From: Deltaproteobacteria bacterium
GTDB lineage: Bacteria > Desulfobacterota > Dissulfuribacteria > Dissulfuribacterales > UBA3076
Assembly: GCA_003194495.1 (NCBI GenBank)
Contig: PQXE01000033.1
Location: 1-34,777, forward strand
Length of the DNA stretch: 34,777 nt
Reading direction: 5' to 3'
Positions 1 to 6,019 of the stretch are shown one piece after another (the first letter of the stretch is position 1; each line of letters starts with the position of its first letter). A program made the position numbers and the translations under genes. The notes beneath the pieces are model-generated. The model searched no databases. It had not been told where the DNA came from and worked only from the letters and a program-made list of their open reading frames with translations.

Positions 1-78
1 AATGAGATAGTCAATGCAAGATTCCTCTGTCGAAAAGCGCTCTCTGAATTCGGTGAGGTTCTTTGGAAAATCCTCCAT
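1..78 (-). CDS. IS1595-family transposase, N-terminal fragment (runs off the window)
   Basis: The minus strand from the ATG at 76-78 encodes 26 residues beginning MEDFPKNLTEFRERFSTEES and continuing with a Cys. This resembles the start of ISXO2/IS1595-type transposases, which open with a short helical region followed by a zinc-binding CxxC and then the DDE/N catalytic domain. Only the extreme N-terminus lies in the window, so the catalytic residues and the intactness of the gene cannot be judged. The assignment rests on recalled similarity of this short stretch. Confidence 0.6.
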   Translation of the reverse strand, partial: MEDFPKNLTEFRERFSTEESCIDYLI

Positions 79-96
79 ACCTCAATACTACATATT

Positions 97-126
97 GGGG
101 TGTCAGGAGTCAAGTGCATAGCCTCA
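97..126 (-). repeat. possible terminal end of the IS1595-type element
   Basis: About 20 bp upstream of the transposase start there is a stretch containing GGGGTGTCAGGAGTCAAGTG. Its position fits the inverted repeat that bounds IS1595-type elements. The partner repeat is outside the window and no target duplication can be tested. Confidence 0.3.
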
Positions 127-522
127 ATTAATATTTCTGAGGGGTGCCCCATTTATCTGCTTCCCATTTTCAGTGTATTTTAGAAATCCACTAATGTACT
201 TTTAATCATCTTTTTCATTGTCTAATATCATTTTTACTCCATGTTTTTTTTCAGTGAGTCGGTATTGTATTTATTTCTTACGCATAACCTCGCTAATTAG
301 CCTTATTCGGCAACGCCGCCGATTGATTTGAATATTGCCCATTTCGGGATTCAAAACGTTTTTTTACTGGGTTCAAATACCCCCACTTTGTCAGACATAA
401 CTAGCAATTTCAGGCCGTTGTGGTGACCATTCATCGAACCGTCAAGTAGTTGGCTTGGCTTGATCATGCCTCCTTACCGCGATCCTTTGCCGCTAAAATG
501 TCTGTGGGGCTGTCGCCCCTGT
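127..522. other. non-coding stretch with no feature supported
   Basis: About 400 bp of mostly AT-rich DNA between the presumed IS end and the 3' end of the orphan minus-strand gene. No ORF here looks like a real gene on either strand and no convincing RNA fold was recognised. It may contain decayed mobile DNA. Confidence 0.4.
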
Positions 523-1662
523 TCAGGCGTCTTTTGGTTTAAGGATGGGCAAAGGTTCCCACGTGACGAAAGGGGTTATCCGGCGCTTAAACCGGCCCAG
601 ATCATCGTAGTACATGACGTCGTATACGTCTGCATCTTGGTCGAAATGCTGGTTGGCCCTATGCAAAGAGGCGTAAGACGAAATAATTCCGATGTTGTCC
701 TGAGCCAGAAGCCGTTTGCGAACGCCCTCCGGATTTGCGATGGAAATGGGAAGCTTGGCCTCATGGATCGCCAGGAACATGCGCATCGTCTCCACCATTC
801 TGCCGATTGATTCGCCTCGCAGCTCAACCTTGAAACCCTCTTGTCGATACAAAGACGGCCGCGAAACCGTAAGGTCTATGTGCGTTGTGTTGCCCCCTCG
901 CTTAATTTCCCACGGGTGCCCACCGCCTCCTCTTTGAGGATGTGTGCCACCGATCCAATTGGCAAACTCCTGCTCGGAGGTTGGATCTATGTCCAGAAGC
1001 CCTTCGTGCCGACCGTCGGCATATCGGCTATACATCTCTCGCCCGGACAAAGATTCGTCTACTTTCTCCTCTTTGCGCTTCCCAGCAATATAGGCAATCC
1101 TGCAATACTGGAAGTAGTCAGCCGCTGTCATGGATGAGACTTCCGTGTTCTCCGCTTTGAAGAAAAAGCCATCTTCGACCAGACGCACAAGCTTCGTGGT
1201 CCTATCCTTGCCCAATTCCTCGTCCAGCCGGTAAACATCAGGGAGAGATGCACGTATGAGAGCATTGGGGGCGAAACCATATCTGTGACGCAACGGGTAC
1301 TCGGCGTGAATTCGTTTGTTGGCTTTTATCCAGTCTCTCCAAACGATTTTCAGCCATTTGCGCGCGGATGTGATCAGTGGATCCCACTCCTGGGCCAGTT
1401 GACCATGGTTTTCAACGCAGCAAGAAGATGCTCCCATGGCCTCCATTGCTCGCACGCCCTTTTTCGGATCGACCTCCAGGCCTCTATCACCGCCAACATG
1501 AGTGATGTAGAAGGTGTGTTTGTACTTGTTGACATGCAGGTAATTCCACTTTTTTTCCTTGTCTGGAAACAAGATATTCCAAACGTGGTCCAAAACGGAC
1601 AACTCGTAGGAGAAATCACTCAACTCTTTCACGAAAGCAACAATTGATGCTGTCAGTTCCAT
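523..1662 (-). CDS. orphan conserved-looking protein of unknown function, 379 aa
   Basis: A long single ORF with ordinary soluble-protein composition, no signal peptide and no clear membrane segment. I do not recognise the family. The most distinctive segment is a glycine-rich stretch near residues 240-270 containing HPQRGGGGHPWEIKRGGN followed by TTHIDLTV, which could form a nucleotide- or metal-binding loop; that is a guess. A CC pair lies near residue 81. The start ATG is only 21 bp from the 5' end of a group II intron on the opposite strand, so that insertion may have displaced its promoter. The gene stands alone, bounded by mobile DNA on both sides, which suggests acquisition by transfer. 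Confidence 0.6.
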   Translation of the reverse strand: MELTASIVAFVKELSDFSYELSVLDHVWNILFPDKEKKWNYLHVNKYKHTFYITHVGGDRGLEVDPKKGVRAMEAMGASSCCVENHGQLAQEWDPLITSARKWLKIVWRDWIKANKRIHAEYPLRHRYGFAPNALIRASLPDVYRLDEELGKDRTTKLVRLVEDGFFFKAENTEVSSMTAADYFQYCRIAYIAGKRKEEKVDESLSGREMYSRYADGRHEGLLDIDPTSEQEFANWIGGTHPQRGGGGHPWEIKRGGNTTHIDLTVSRPSLYRQEGFKVELRGESIGRMVETMRMFLAIHEAKLPISIANPEGVRKRLLAQDNIGIISSYASLHRANQHFDQDADVYDVMYYDDLGRFKRRITPFVTWEPLPILKPKDA

Positions 1663-1683
1663 TGCTCTTCAGTCCCACATGTT

Positions 1684-2339
1684 GTGTGCCGGCTATACGG
1701 CACACGTTCTTAAGGGTGAGCTCATTATAACAAGCTCGGACTATAGCAAGTCCCAGACCCAGCCTGATGGAGGCGAAGGGTGTAGCGTTATGGCAAGGGA
1801 CATCCGGTAACGGATATTCTGAAGGAGGCCGCTTTTTTCTACGGAAAGGTAACGCAAATGTACGGGGCAACGTACAGAAATCGAGTTAGGCGAATCTGGC
1901 TGGGACGAGTCCGCAACACAGGACGTCGTCCTCTATCCATCTATAAGGGCCAGGGGCGGCAGAGGGCATAGTAGCCAGTGAAACGAGCCCGGTGAATAGA
2001 AAAGCCGGGAGGTCTCACACTGGTGAAGGCCCGAACGGTGGTCCCAACCGAATGGTGGGGATAAATGAGAGAGTTAGTAGGAGGTATGTACTTATGATCA
2101 TAACGCAGCAGTCGTCTGAAATGACCATAGCGTCATATCTTACCGACCCCTCGACAGGAGGAAACCGACTCATGGAAATAATCTGTGAGCGGGAGAATAT
2201 CCGCCGGGCCTTGCAAGGAAACCTCGGACTTTTTCTCCCCGGACTTCATCTCCTGCCTGATCAGCCGAACCGCCTTAGTACGTGATCCGTATGCTTGGTG
2301 GTGGGAGCGGCGGTCAGCGATGGCCGTCCCTATCCCGAT
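1684..2339 (+). mobile_element. group II intron, internally deleted (5' ribozyme domains plus domains V-VI)
   Basis: The stretch starts with GTGTG, matching the group II 5' consensus GUGYG, inside a stem GTGTGCCG/CGGCACAC. It continues with about 400 nt of purine-rich domain I-like RNA, then the first codons of an intron reverse transcriptase. After a deletion near 2225 it resumes with a domain V-like hairpin (about 2267-2305; paired CCGCC/GGTGG, CCGTATGC on the 3' side) and a domain VI-like stem ending in TATCCCGAT at 2339. About 1.2 kb of RT coding sequence is missing, so it could move only with a reverse transcriptase supplied in trans. Exact ends and intron class need a covariance-model search. 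Confidence 0.75.
2094..2285 (+). pseudogene. group II intron reverse transcriptase, N-terminal remnant
   Basis: Starting at the ATG at 2094, about 43 residues read like the N-terminus of an intron-encoded reverse transcriptase, ending in LMEIICERENIRRALQ. In this family that helix normally leads into the KxNxGAxGxDG segment of the RT domain. Here the similarity stops at about position 2222. The frame then runs out through domain IV-V RNA to a stop at 2283-2285. The whole RT, X and endonuclease regions are absent, so the product cannot be active. Confidence 0.7.
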
Positions 2340-2476
2340 ATGCCCGTTTACTGCGGTGTTGCTGTTGTTTGCTGTGCTGTCAGCCTTTATGAATGATGAA
2401 GTTTTCTGAATCTGTATCTTCCGGGTTCGACAACAACAAAAGCCCCGTTCAGTTCCTTCTCTGAATAAGCCCTTAT

Positions 2477-2609
2477 GGCCATGATCATCGTTTCGGCCAG
2501 TGGGTGTCATAGAAAAATTATTATAGTATTGAAGTATCTGAATTTTTTGCCTTTTTTGAAACTCATGGGAATAAAAAAGGCTTGAGTGGCCGAAACGATG
2601 ATCATGGCC
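2477..2609. repeat. 23-bp perfect inverted repeat across the 3' end of the DUF5615 gene
   Basis: Positions 2477-2499 and 2587-2609 are perfect reverse complements (arms start GGCCATGATCATCG and TGGCCGAAACG). The right arm lies within the DUF5615 coding sequence. An octamer GCCCTTAT occurs in direct orientation just outside each arm. The 87-bp spacer encodes the protein's last residues and its stop codon. Confidence 0.85.
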
Positions 2610-2890
2610 GCCCTTATGATTCCGGCGAACTGATCATGCACCGCATTCACCGTTGAGGGCAGGATTCGGAGATAAACAACTCCTCTTCCCTGTTTCTCAA
2701 CAAAGACAAGTGACCCGAAGTCCCTGTCACGGGTGACGAATATCCGTTTCTGTTTCCCGGCTTCTCTGAGCAGATCCCTGTCATCCGCGCGGGAAAGTCC
2801 CGCCTCATACGCGGTTATGACGTCATGTCCCGAATTTCTGAGAAAACGGACGGTGACGGCGTAAACATCCTGATCTGTGAAAAAATTCAT
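2507..2890 (-). CDS. DUF5615 family PIN-like toxin component, rearranged C-terminus
   Basis: 127 aa. The N-terminus MNFFTDQDVYAVTVRFLRNS, the LSRADDRDLLREA segment and FVTRDRDFGSLVF are typical of DUF5615, a small PIN/Mut7-C-like family usually paired with DUF433 proteins. Acidic residues in TDQD and TRDRDFG are the expected metal-binding positions. The usual C-terminus of the family (a strand ending in a VVEPGR-like motif) is replaced after about residue 95 by a hydrophobic and basic tail encoded across an inverted repeat, so a rearrangement probably altered the end. It overlaps the upstream DUF433 gene by 4 nt, indicating translational coupling. Toxin activity is inferred from the family and may be lost here. 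Confidence 0.75.
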   Translation of the reverse strand: MNFFTDQDVYAVTVRFLRNSGHDVITAYEAGLSRADDRDLLREAGKQKRIFVTRDRDFGSLVFVEKQGRGVVYLRILPSTVNAVHDQFAGIIRAAMIIVSATQAFFIPMSFKKGKKFRYFNTIIIFL

Positions 2891-3120
2891 GCCGCCTCGG
2901 CCGTTATATGAATATCTTCGGATATGATGATATCAATGGCATACTGAACACATGCCTGAATATCCGTGATTCCGAGTTCGGGGTAATAATCACGGATTAT
3001 CTTATCAAAGGAAATTCCCTCGCTTATCAGTTCGAGGATATTCTGCACCGTGATTCTCGTGCCCCTGACACAGGGTTTTCCGAAATGGATATTCGGACTG
3101 ACTGAAATTCTTTTGTTCAT
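2887..3120 (-). CDS. DUF433 family antitoxin-like protein
   Basis: 77 aa with the hallmarks of DUF433: ISVSPNIHFGKPCVRGTRIT near the N-terminus, then a helix-turn-helix-like part (VQNILELISEGISFDKIIRDYYPELGITDIQACVQYA). Members are small DNA-binding partners encoded directly before DUF5615 proteins, and here the stop overlaps the next start by 4 nt. The expected role is to neutralise the DUF5615 partner and repress the operon. Length and motifs are complete. Confidence 0.85.
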   Translation of the reverse strand: MNKRISVSPNIHFGKPCVRGTRITVQNILELISEGISFDKIIRDYYPELGITDIQACVQYAIDIIISEDIHITAEAA

Positions 3121-3159
3121 ATTATCTCCATTAAGGGCATAACGGCATGGATCACTAGC

Positions 3160-3196
3160 GAGGAATGGCGCAGAGCGAAGCGGCGCGCTATTCCTC
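3160..3196. terminator. strong stem-loop just upstream of the second group II intron
   Basis: GAGGAATGGCGC (3160-3171) pairs with GCGCTATTCCTC (3185-3196) with a single G-T pair and a 13-nt loop. There is no U-run, so it may not be a true intrinsic terminator. Some bacterial group II introns, class IIC in particular, target the DNA just after such hairpins, and the intron 5' end lies about 18 nt downstream. Confidence 0.5.
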
Positions 3197-3214
3197 GTCG
3201 AGAATCCAATTGTG

Positions 3215-3585
3215 GTACGCCCGGCATGGGCGTGAACTTATGAGGTTAAAGTCCTCTATACGTGAATCCCGCTATCTGATTCTAGGATAGCGAAAGTATT
3301 AGCCGAAGGCAAGGGCGTCGCTGTGAGGCGGGGTCCGAAGGAAGCCGGAGTACAAAACTGTGAGCCGACGAATAGAAACGTCATATAAGGCCGAGTCTCT
3401 GGGCAAGGCAGCACAACATGTCTGAGCCCCAGGTTCAGGAGATACGGTAAATGGTGCGGCTGCGCAGTGGAAGTTTACGTCCTTATCCAGGGATGCCTGC
3501 CCCGAGTGTGTTCGACTATCGGAAGCGCGCTACGTGGCAACACGTGGTGTGGGGAGGGGGAGAAAAAAACTTCCACTTACCCGAT
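3215..3585 (+). mobile_element. second group II intron relic, ORF-less, heavily deleted
   Basis: Begins with a stem ACGCCC/GGGCGT around GGCAT, as in many bacterial group II introns, followed by GAACTTATGAGGTTAAAGTC and other domain I-like purine-rich segments (GAAGGAAGCCGGAG, GAGCCGACGAATAG, GGCAAGGCAGCACAAC). The 3' part has a stem CTACGTG/CACGTGG closed by a GCAA tetraloop, then GTGTGGGGAGG and an ending CTTACCCGAT at 3585 like domain VI. The roughly 370-nt length means domains II-IV and the whole reverse transcriptase are gone. It differs in sequence from the intron at 1684-2339, so the two are separate insertions. A 5' end at 3212 (GTGGT) is also possible. Confidence 0.65.
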
Positions 3586-3613
3586 TCGCTGTTTTTTGTA
3601 TTATTACAAGAGG

Positions 3614-3991
3614 TTATGGCCTAAATCTCTTGATTTTCAGGTCTTTCAAGGCTTTGTAATGTTTTTCGTTCCCAGTAAGAACAGGATTACCATAAGCGAT
3701 TGCCGTGGCTCCGATGAGCGCATCTGCCAATTGCATTGAATGACTTAGAAAATGTTGCTCGACGCAAAACATTGCTTTGGCAGATATCTCTGCGGAAATA
3801 TAGAGAATTTTAGCATCCCAAATATGCAGAGCCTTGCGGAGATTGCTTAATTCTTTTTTGTTTCTCATTCCTTGGACAAGTTCCATATAGGTCACAACAG
3901 AAATAAAGAAATTGCTTGAATTCTCAATGACTTGATATGCATTCTCATTTCCTTTTAAATACCAAATGAGGACATCAGTATCGACAAGCAT
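3614..3991 (-). CDS. vapC: VapC-type PIN-domain ribonuclease toxin
   Basis: 125 aa, normal length for VapC. PIN-domain acidic residues are visible: D4 and D6 in MLVDTDVLIW, E37 in VVTYMELVQG, D90 in MQLADALIGATA, with a final motif around N108 (VLTGNEKHY). It would act as a Mg-dependent endoribonuclease whose target (often initiator tRNA or rRNA) cannot be told from sequence. The start directly abuts the stop of the Phd-type antitoxin gene, with no gap. The 3' end lies 28 bp from the end of a group II intron on the other strand. Confidence 0.9.
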   Translation of the reverse strand: MLVDTDVLIWYLKGNENAYQVIENSSNFFISVVTYMELVQGMRNKKELSNLRKALHIWDAKILYISAEISAKAMFCVEQHFLSHSMQLADALIGATAIAYGNPVLTGNEKHYKALKDLKIKRFRP

Positions 3992-4225
3992 TTAGAATCT
4001 TCCTTTTCTTAAATTTCTAACGTACTCATTAACATTATCGGCAATGTCATTATCTTTCCACATTCCGAACAGTTCATTTTCTTCTGTTTTATTCTTAAGC
4101 TCCTGGTAGGGAACAAGCTTGGCGCAGGGCTTTCCACGGAAAGTGATAACGACCTCTTCACCTCTGCTGACAGAATCGATGAGTTCTTTTGAGTGAAACC
4201 TCAGATCTTTTGCTGTGGCTTTCAT
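3992..4225 (-). CDS. Phd/YefM-family antitoxin
   Basis: 77 aa starting MKATAKDLRFHSKELIDSVS, then GEEVVITFRGKPCAKLVPY, the classic Phd/YefM N-terminal fold that binds operator DNA. The C-terminal half (ENELFGMWKDNDIADNVNEYVRNLRKGRF) is the flexible toxin-binding tail common to antitoxins of VapC partners. The vapC gene follows immediately. An inverted repeat 20 bp upstream of the start is a likely autoregulatory operator. Confidence 0.9.
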   Translation of the reverse strand: MKATAKDLRFHSKELIDSVSRGEEVVITFRGKPCAKLVPYQELKNKTEENELFGMWKDNDIADNVNEYVRNLRKGRF

Positions 4226-4244
4226 GATACCCCCTACAAGTTAA

Positions 4245-4266
4245 GTTTATATTTAAAAGTATAAAC
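4245..4266. promoter_or_regulatory. candidate operator of the Phd/VapC operon
   Basis: GTTTATA (4245-4251) and TATAAAC (4260-4266) form an inverted repeat around an 8-bp AT spacer, 20-40 bp upstream of the antitoxin start. The spacing suits binding by a dimeric Phd-type repressor; inferred from position and symmetry only. Confidence 0.5.
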
Positions 4267-4328
4267 TCCCCACCAATCTGAGTCAATTAAATTTTTTGAG
4301 ACGTTGTTATTTGCGACGGATGATTTTT

Positions 4329-4451
4329 ACAGCGAATGCGGAGTTGAGCGAAGGTGAGGCAGGCTCAAGCTGCAAGCTTGAAGTCCGCGACGACTTTCGC
4401 TCCAGCGGATTTGTAAGGCTGTCGGCTGTCAGGGGAGAAGTGAATAATTAC
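4329..4451. repeat. hairpin-forming dispersed repeat, copy 1
   Basis: 4329-4415 is a long imperfect palindrome (ends TACA/TGTA; internal CTCAAGCT GCA AGCTTGAAG; GAGCGAA/TTCGCTC). It is followed by a 37-bp tail at 4415-4451 (AAGGCTGTCGGCTGTCAGGG then GAAGTGAATAATTAC) that recurs with few changes at about 10520-10558 after glnA. Two copies inside one window mark it as a REP-like dispersed element. Confidence 0.65.
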
Positions 4452-4494
4452 TACAAATTAGTTATATTATCCCTCTAAAACTACATATTTGTAA
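4451..4494. promoter_or_regulatory. paired 14-bp palindromes upstream of the NifA-like gene
   Basis: CTACATATTTGTAA (4481-4494) fits the consensus YTACAN4TGTAR. Exactly 30 bp before it is a degenerate copy, CTACAAATTAGTTA (4451-4464), with one good half-site. The proximal site begins 93 bp before the GG of the sigma54-type promoter at 4573-4588. The same pairing and spacing recur upstream of amtB, so these are probably upstream activator sites for an unidentified sigma54-dependent activator. Confidence 0.6.
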
Positions 4495-4572
4495 TTATTA
4501 GTTTTCTAAACTGATCGACTAAAATCTATTACTACCTGAATTTTAAGAGAAAAATCCTGTTTGTAGCGGTTA

Positions 4573-4588
4573 CGGAACGATCTTTGCT
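4573..4588 (+). promoter_or_regulatory. sigma54 (-24/-12) promoter of the NifA-like gene
   Basis: CGGAACGATCTTTGCT has GG-N10-GC spacing (GG 4574-4575, GC 4586-4587) and a perfect TTGCT -12 box; the -24 box is CGGAAC against the consensus TGGCAC. Transcription would start near 4599, leaving a short leader with the ribosome-binding site GGAG before the ATG at 4617. This argues against a TTG start at 4584, which would lie inside the promoter. Confidence 0.55.
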
Positions 4589-4616
4589 AATTGTCCTCTT
4601 TAAAGTGAAGGAGCAT

Positions 4617-5462
4617 ATGACTCAGATCGAGAACTGTGTAGACAGTATTCCGTTACTTTCAGCAAAGGTGTCAGAAGTAGAGGCCCTTGAATTGCGGGCT
4701 ATCTACGAAATCTCGCAGGTTGTGGGCTCAGCCCTGCATCTCGACAAGGCCCTATCCCAGATCCTGTACGTCCTTCACACTACACTTTCAATGGAGCGCG
4801 CTACCTTGGTACTACTGGATGAGACGGATACAATTTTGAGCATCAGGGCATCCTACGGCCTGACACATAAAGAAGATAAATGGGACATCTTCGGCCTGAA
4901 TGAGGCTGTTTGCATGAAAATCCTTCAAACATGTTCTCCGTTTGTGGTGCAAGACATTCACAGCGAACCAGTGTTCCTGAATATGATCCAGTACCAGTGT
5001 TTCCTGAGCAAGGACGAGCTCTCCTTTATCGGCGTGCCCATTATTCTGCGCAAGAAACCTGTGGGAGTAGTTGCCGTAGACCGTCTTTTCGGTCCGGAGG
5101 TGTCCTTTGAGGAAGACATTCGTTTTCTCACTAAGGTGGCCATATTGATCGCCCAGTTCCTAAAACTCCACCAGACCATCTGCTGCAAGGAAAAGAGCCT
5201 GATGGAGGAAAACCGGTCCCTTCGAGCAGAAGTCCGCAGACCTCACAGCAGACGCAATATCATTGGAGCAAGCAAGGCCATATATGAGGTCCTGGAAAAA
5301 CGCACACGCTCTTTGAAGGATCTTGAACGTGAGGAAGTTGAAGCCGCTCTTCGTCGTCACGGATGGGTTCAGGTCAGAGCTGCACGAGACCTGGGCCTGA
5401 CTCAACGGCAGATAGGTTACCGTATCAAGAAATATGGTCTGCGCCCGCCTGGATCGGGTTAA
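4617..5462 (+). CDS. NifA-like GAF-HTH regulator lacking the AAA+ domain
   Basis: 281 aa from the ATG preceded by GGAG. Residues about 20-180 form a NifA-type GAF sensor domain. Residues 214-228 (NIIGASKAIYEVLEK) match the segment that opens the sigma54-activating AAA+ domain in NifA. The sequence then jumps, near position 5300, straight to a NifA-type C-terminus (SLKDLEREEVEAALRRHGW, then LTQRQIGYRIKKYGL, a Fis-like HTH). The whole ATPase with GESGTGK and GAFTGA motifs, roughly 230 residues, is missing in frame. It should bind DNA and a signal but cannot drive sigma54 open-complex formation, so it might act as a competitor or partner of another activator. It has its own sigma54-like promoter and palindrome pair. 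A clean in-frame loss suggests either a natural regulator or a nif deletion scar; an assembly artefact is not excluded. Confidence 0.8.
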   Translation: MTQIENCVDSIPLLSAKVSEVEALELRAIYEISQVVGSALHLDKALSQILYVLHTTLSMERATLVLLDETDTILSIRASYGLTHKEDKWDIFGLNEAVCMKILQTCSPFVVQDIHSEPVFLNMIQYQCFLSKDELSFIGVPIILRKKPVGVVAVDRLFGPEVSFEEDIRFLTKVAILIAQFLKLHQTICCKEKSLMEENRSLRAEVRRPHSRRNIIGASKAIYEVLEKRTRSLKDLEREEVEAALRRHGWVQVRAARDLGLTQRQIGYRIKKYGLRPPGSG

Positions 5463-5473
5463 TCCATAGGAAC

Positions 5474-5517
5474 TTACGAATTTGTAAAAAAACAGATCTA
5501 ATCTTACAAAAATGTAA
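5474..5517. promoter_or_regulatory. second pair of 14-bp palindromes, 30 bp apart
   Basis: TTACGAATTTGTAA (5474-5487) and TTACAAAAATGTAA (5504-5517) begin exactly 30 bp apart, just after the stop of the NifA-like gene. The proximal site begins 104 bp before the GG of the weak sigma54-like element at 5607-5622, one helical turn more than at the other two loci. Confidence 0.7.
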
Positions 5518-5606
5518 TAATAATCAAATAGCCTCTCCCTTTACTTCCCGTTATTTTTGTTCCTAACAAACTGTTTTGACAGAACAAAAATCTTGAAGAC
5601 CCTTTG

Positions 5607-5622
5607 TGGCATCAATATTGAG
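5607..5622 (+). promoter_or_regulatory. weak sigma54-like promoter downstream of the palindrome pair
   Basis: TGGCATCAATATTGAG has a -24 box (TGGCAT) and following bases (CA) identical to the amtB promoter. The -12 box is TTGA rather than TTGC, so activity is uncertain. No intact gene starts within 350 bp; only very short ORFs with Shine-Dalgarno-like sequences follow (for example 8 codons from 5714), then the palindromic repeat and the barrel gene at 6020. Confidence 0.35.
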
Positions 5623-5787
5623 TATAGGTCAGAGATAACACTAATATAGCGTGACGGCTGACTGGATCCCGGGACCACAAGGACGCCGTCAAGACTGAAA
5701 AAGAGGGGGTGGTATGAGTAAGCGCAAAATAGAATCTTAATCATGAGGTTACATGTTGGCCGGGGCAGCGACCCTCATCGGGGTGCC
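5623..5787. other. leader-like stretch without an intact gene
   Basis: Contains GACGGC (about 5652) facing GCCGTC (about 5690), which could close a stem, and then AGAGGGGGTGGT before a tiny 8-codon ORF from 5714. It may be the 5' leader and first codons of a lost sigma54-driven gene. No known riboswitch was recognised. Confidence 0.25.
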
Positions 5788-5910
5788 ATAGATTTTCAGA
5801 TATTAAATTTCATAAGGCCAGAGGGAGGAATCCGAGTAAGTCGTACATATTAGTACGTCGTCGAGGAGTCCGACCGATAACGCAGTGAAATTGGATATAT
5901 GGAAATCTAT
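5788..5910. repeat. long palindromic repeat element between the regulator and the barrel gene
   Basis: Outer arms ATAGATTTTCAGATAT (5788-5803) and ATATATGGAAATCTAT (5895-5910) pair with two mismatches. Inner pairs include AATTTCA/TGAAATT and GTCGTAC/GTACGTC around the centre near 5850. The nested symmetry resembles the hairpin repeats elsewhere in this window but the sequence differs. Confidence 0.55.
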
Positions 5911-5958
5911 ACAACGTGGAAAGCGCTGTCCGTATCCGCAGCATGGAGAGAGGTAAGG

Positions 5959-5974
5959 CGGCAATTTAGCTGCC
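5959..5974 (+). promoter_or_regulatory. possible sigma54 promoter of the outer-membrane barrel gene
   Basis: CGGCAATTTAGCTGCC has GG-N10-GC spacing (GG 5960-5961, GC 5972-5973) about 45 bp upstream of the barrel start codon. It matches TGGCAC-N5-TTGC only partly, and the same bases form a short palindrome, so a chance match is possible. Confidence 0.35.
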
Positions 5975-6019
5975 CAATCTGGATATTATTAATTAACAGT
6001 CGGAAAAGGAGAGAGTTTG

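Noticed and set aside
1616..1870. 84-codon minus-strand ORF over the intron 5' end
   Set aside because: It covers structured intron RNA and the start of the 379-aa gene, and the translation looks random.
2133..2510. 125-codon minus-strand ORF antisense to the intron 3' end
   Set aside because: It runs antisense across the RT remnant and domain V-VI RNA, has low-complexity composition and no recognisable domain or ribosome-binding site.
4584..4616. TTG start adding 11 residues to the NifA-like protein
   Set aside because: It lies within the predicted -12 promoter box and has no ribosome-binding site, whereas the ATG at 4617 follows GGAG.
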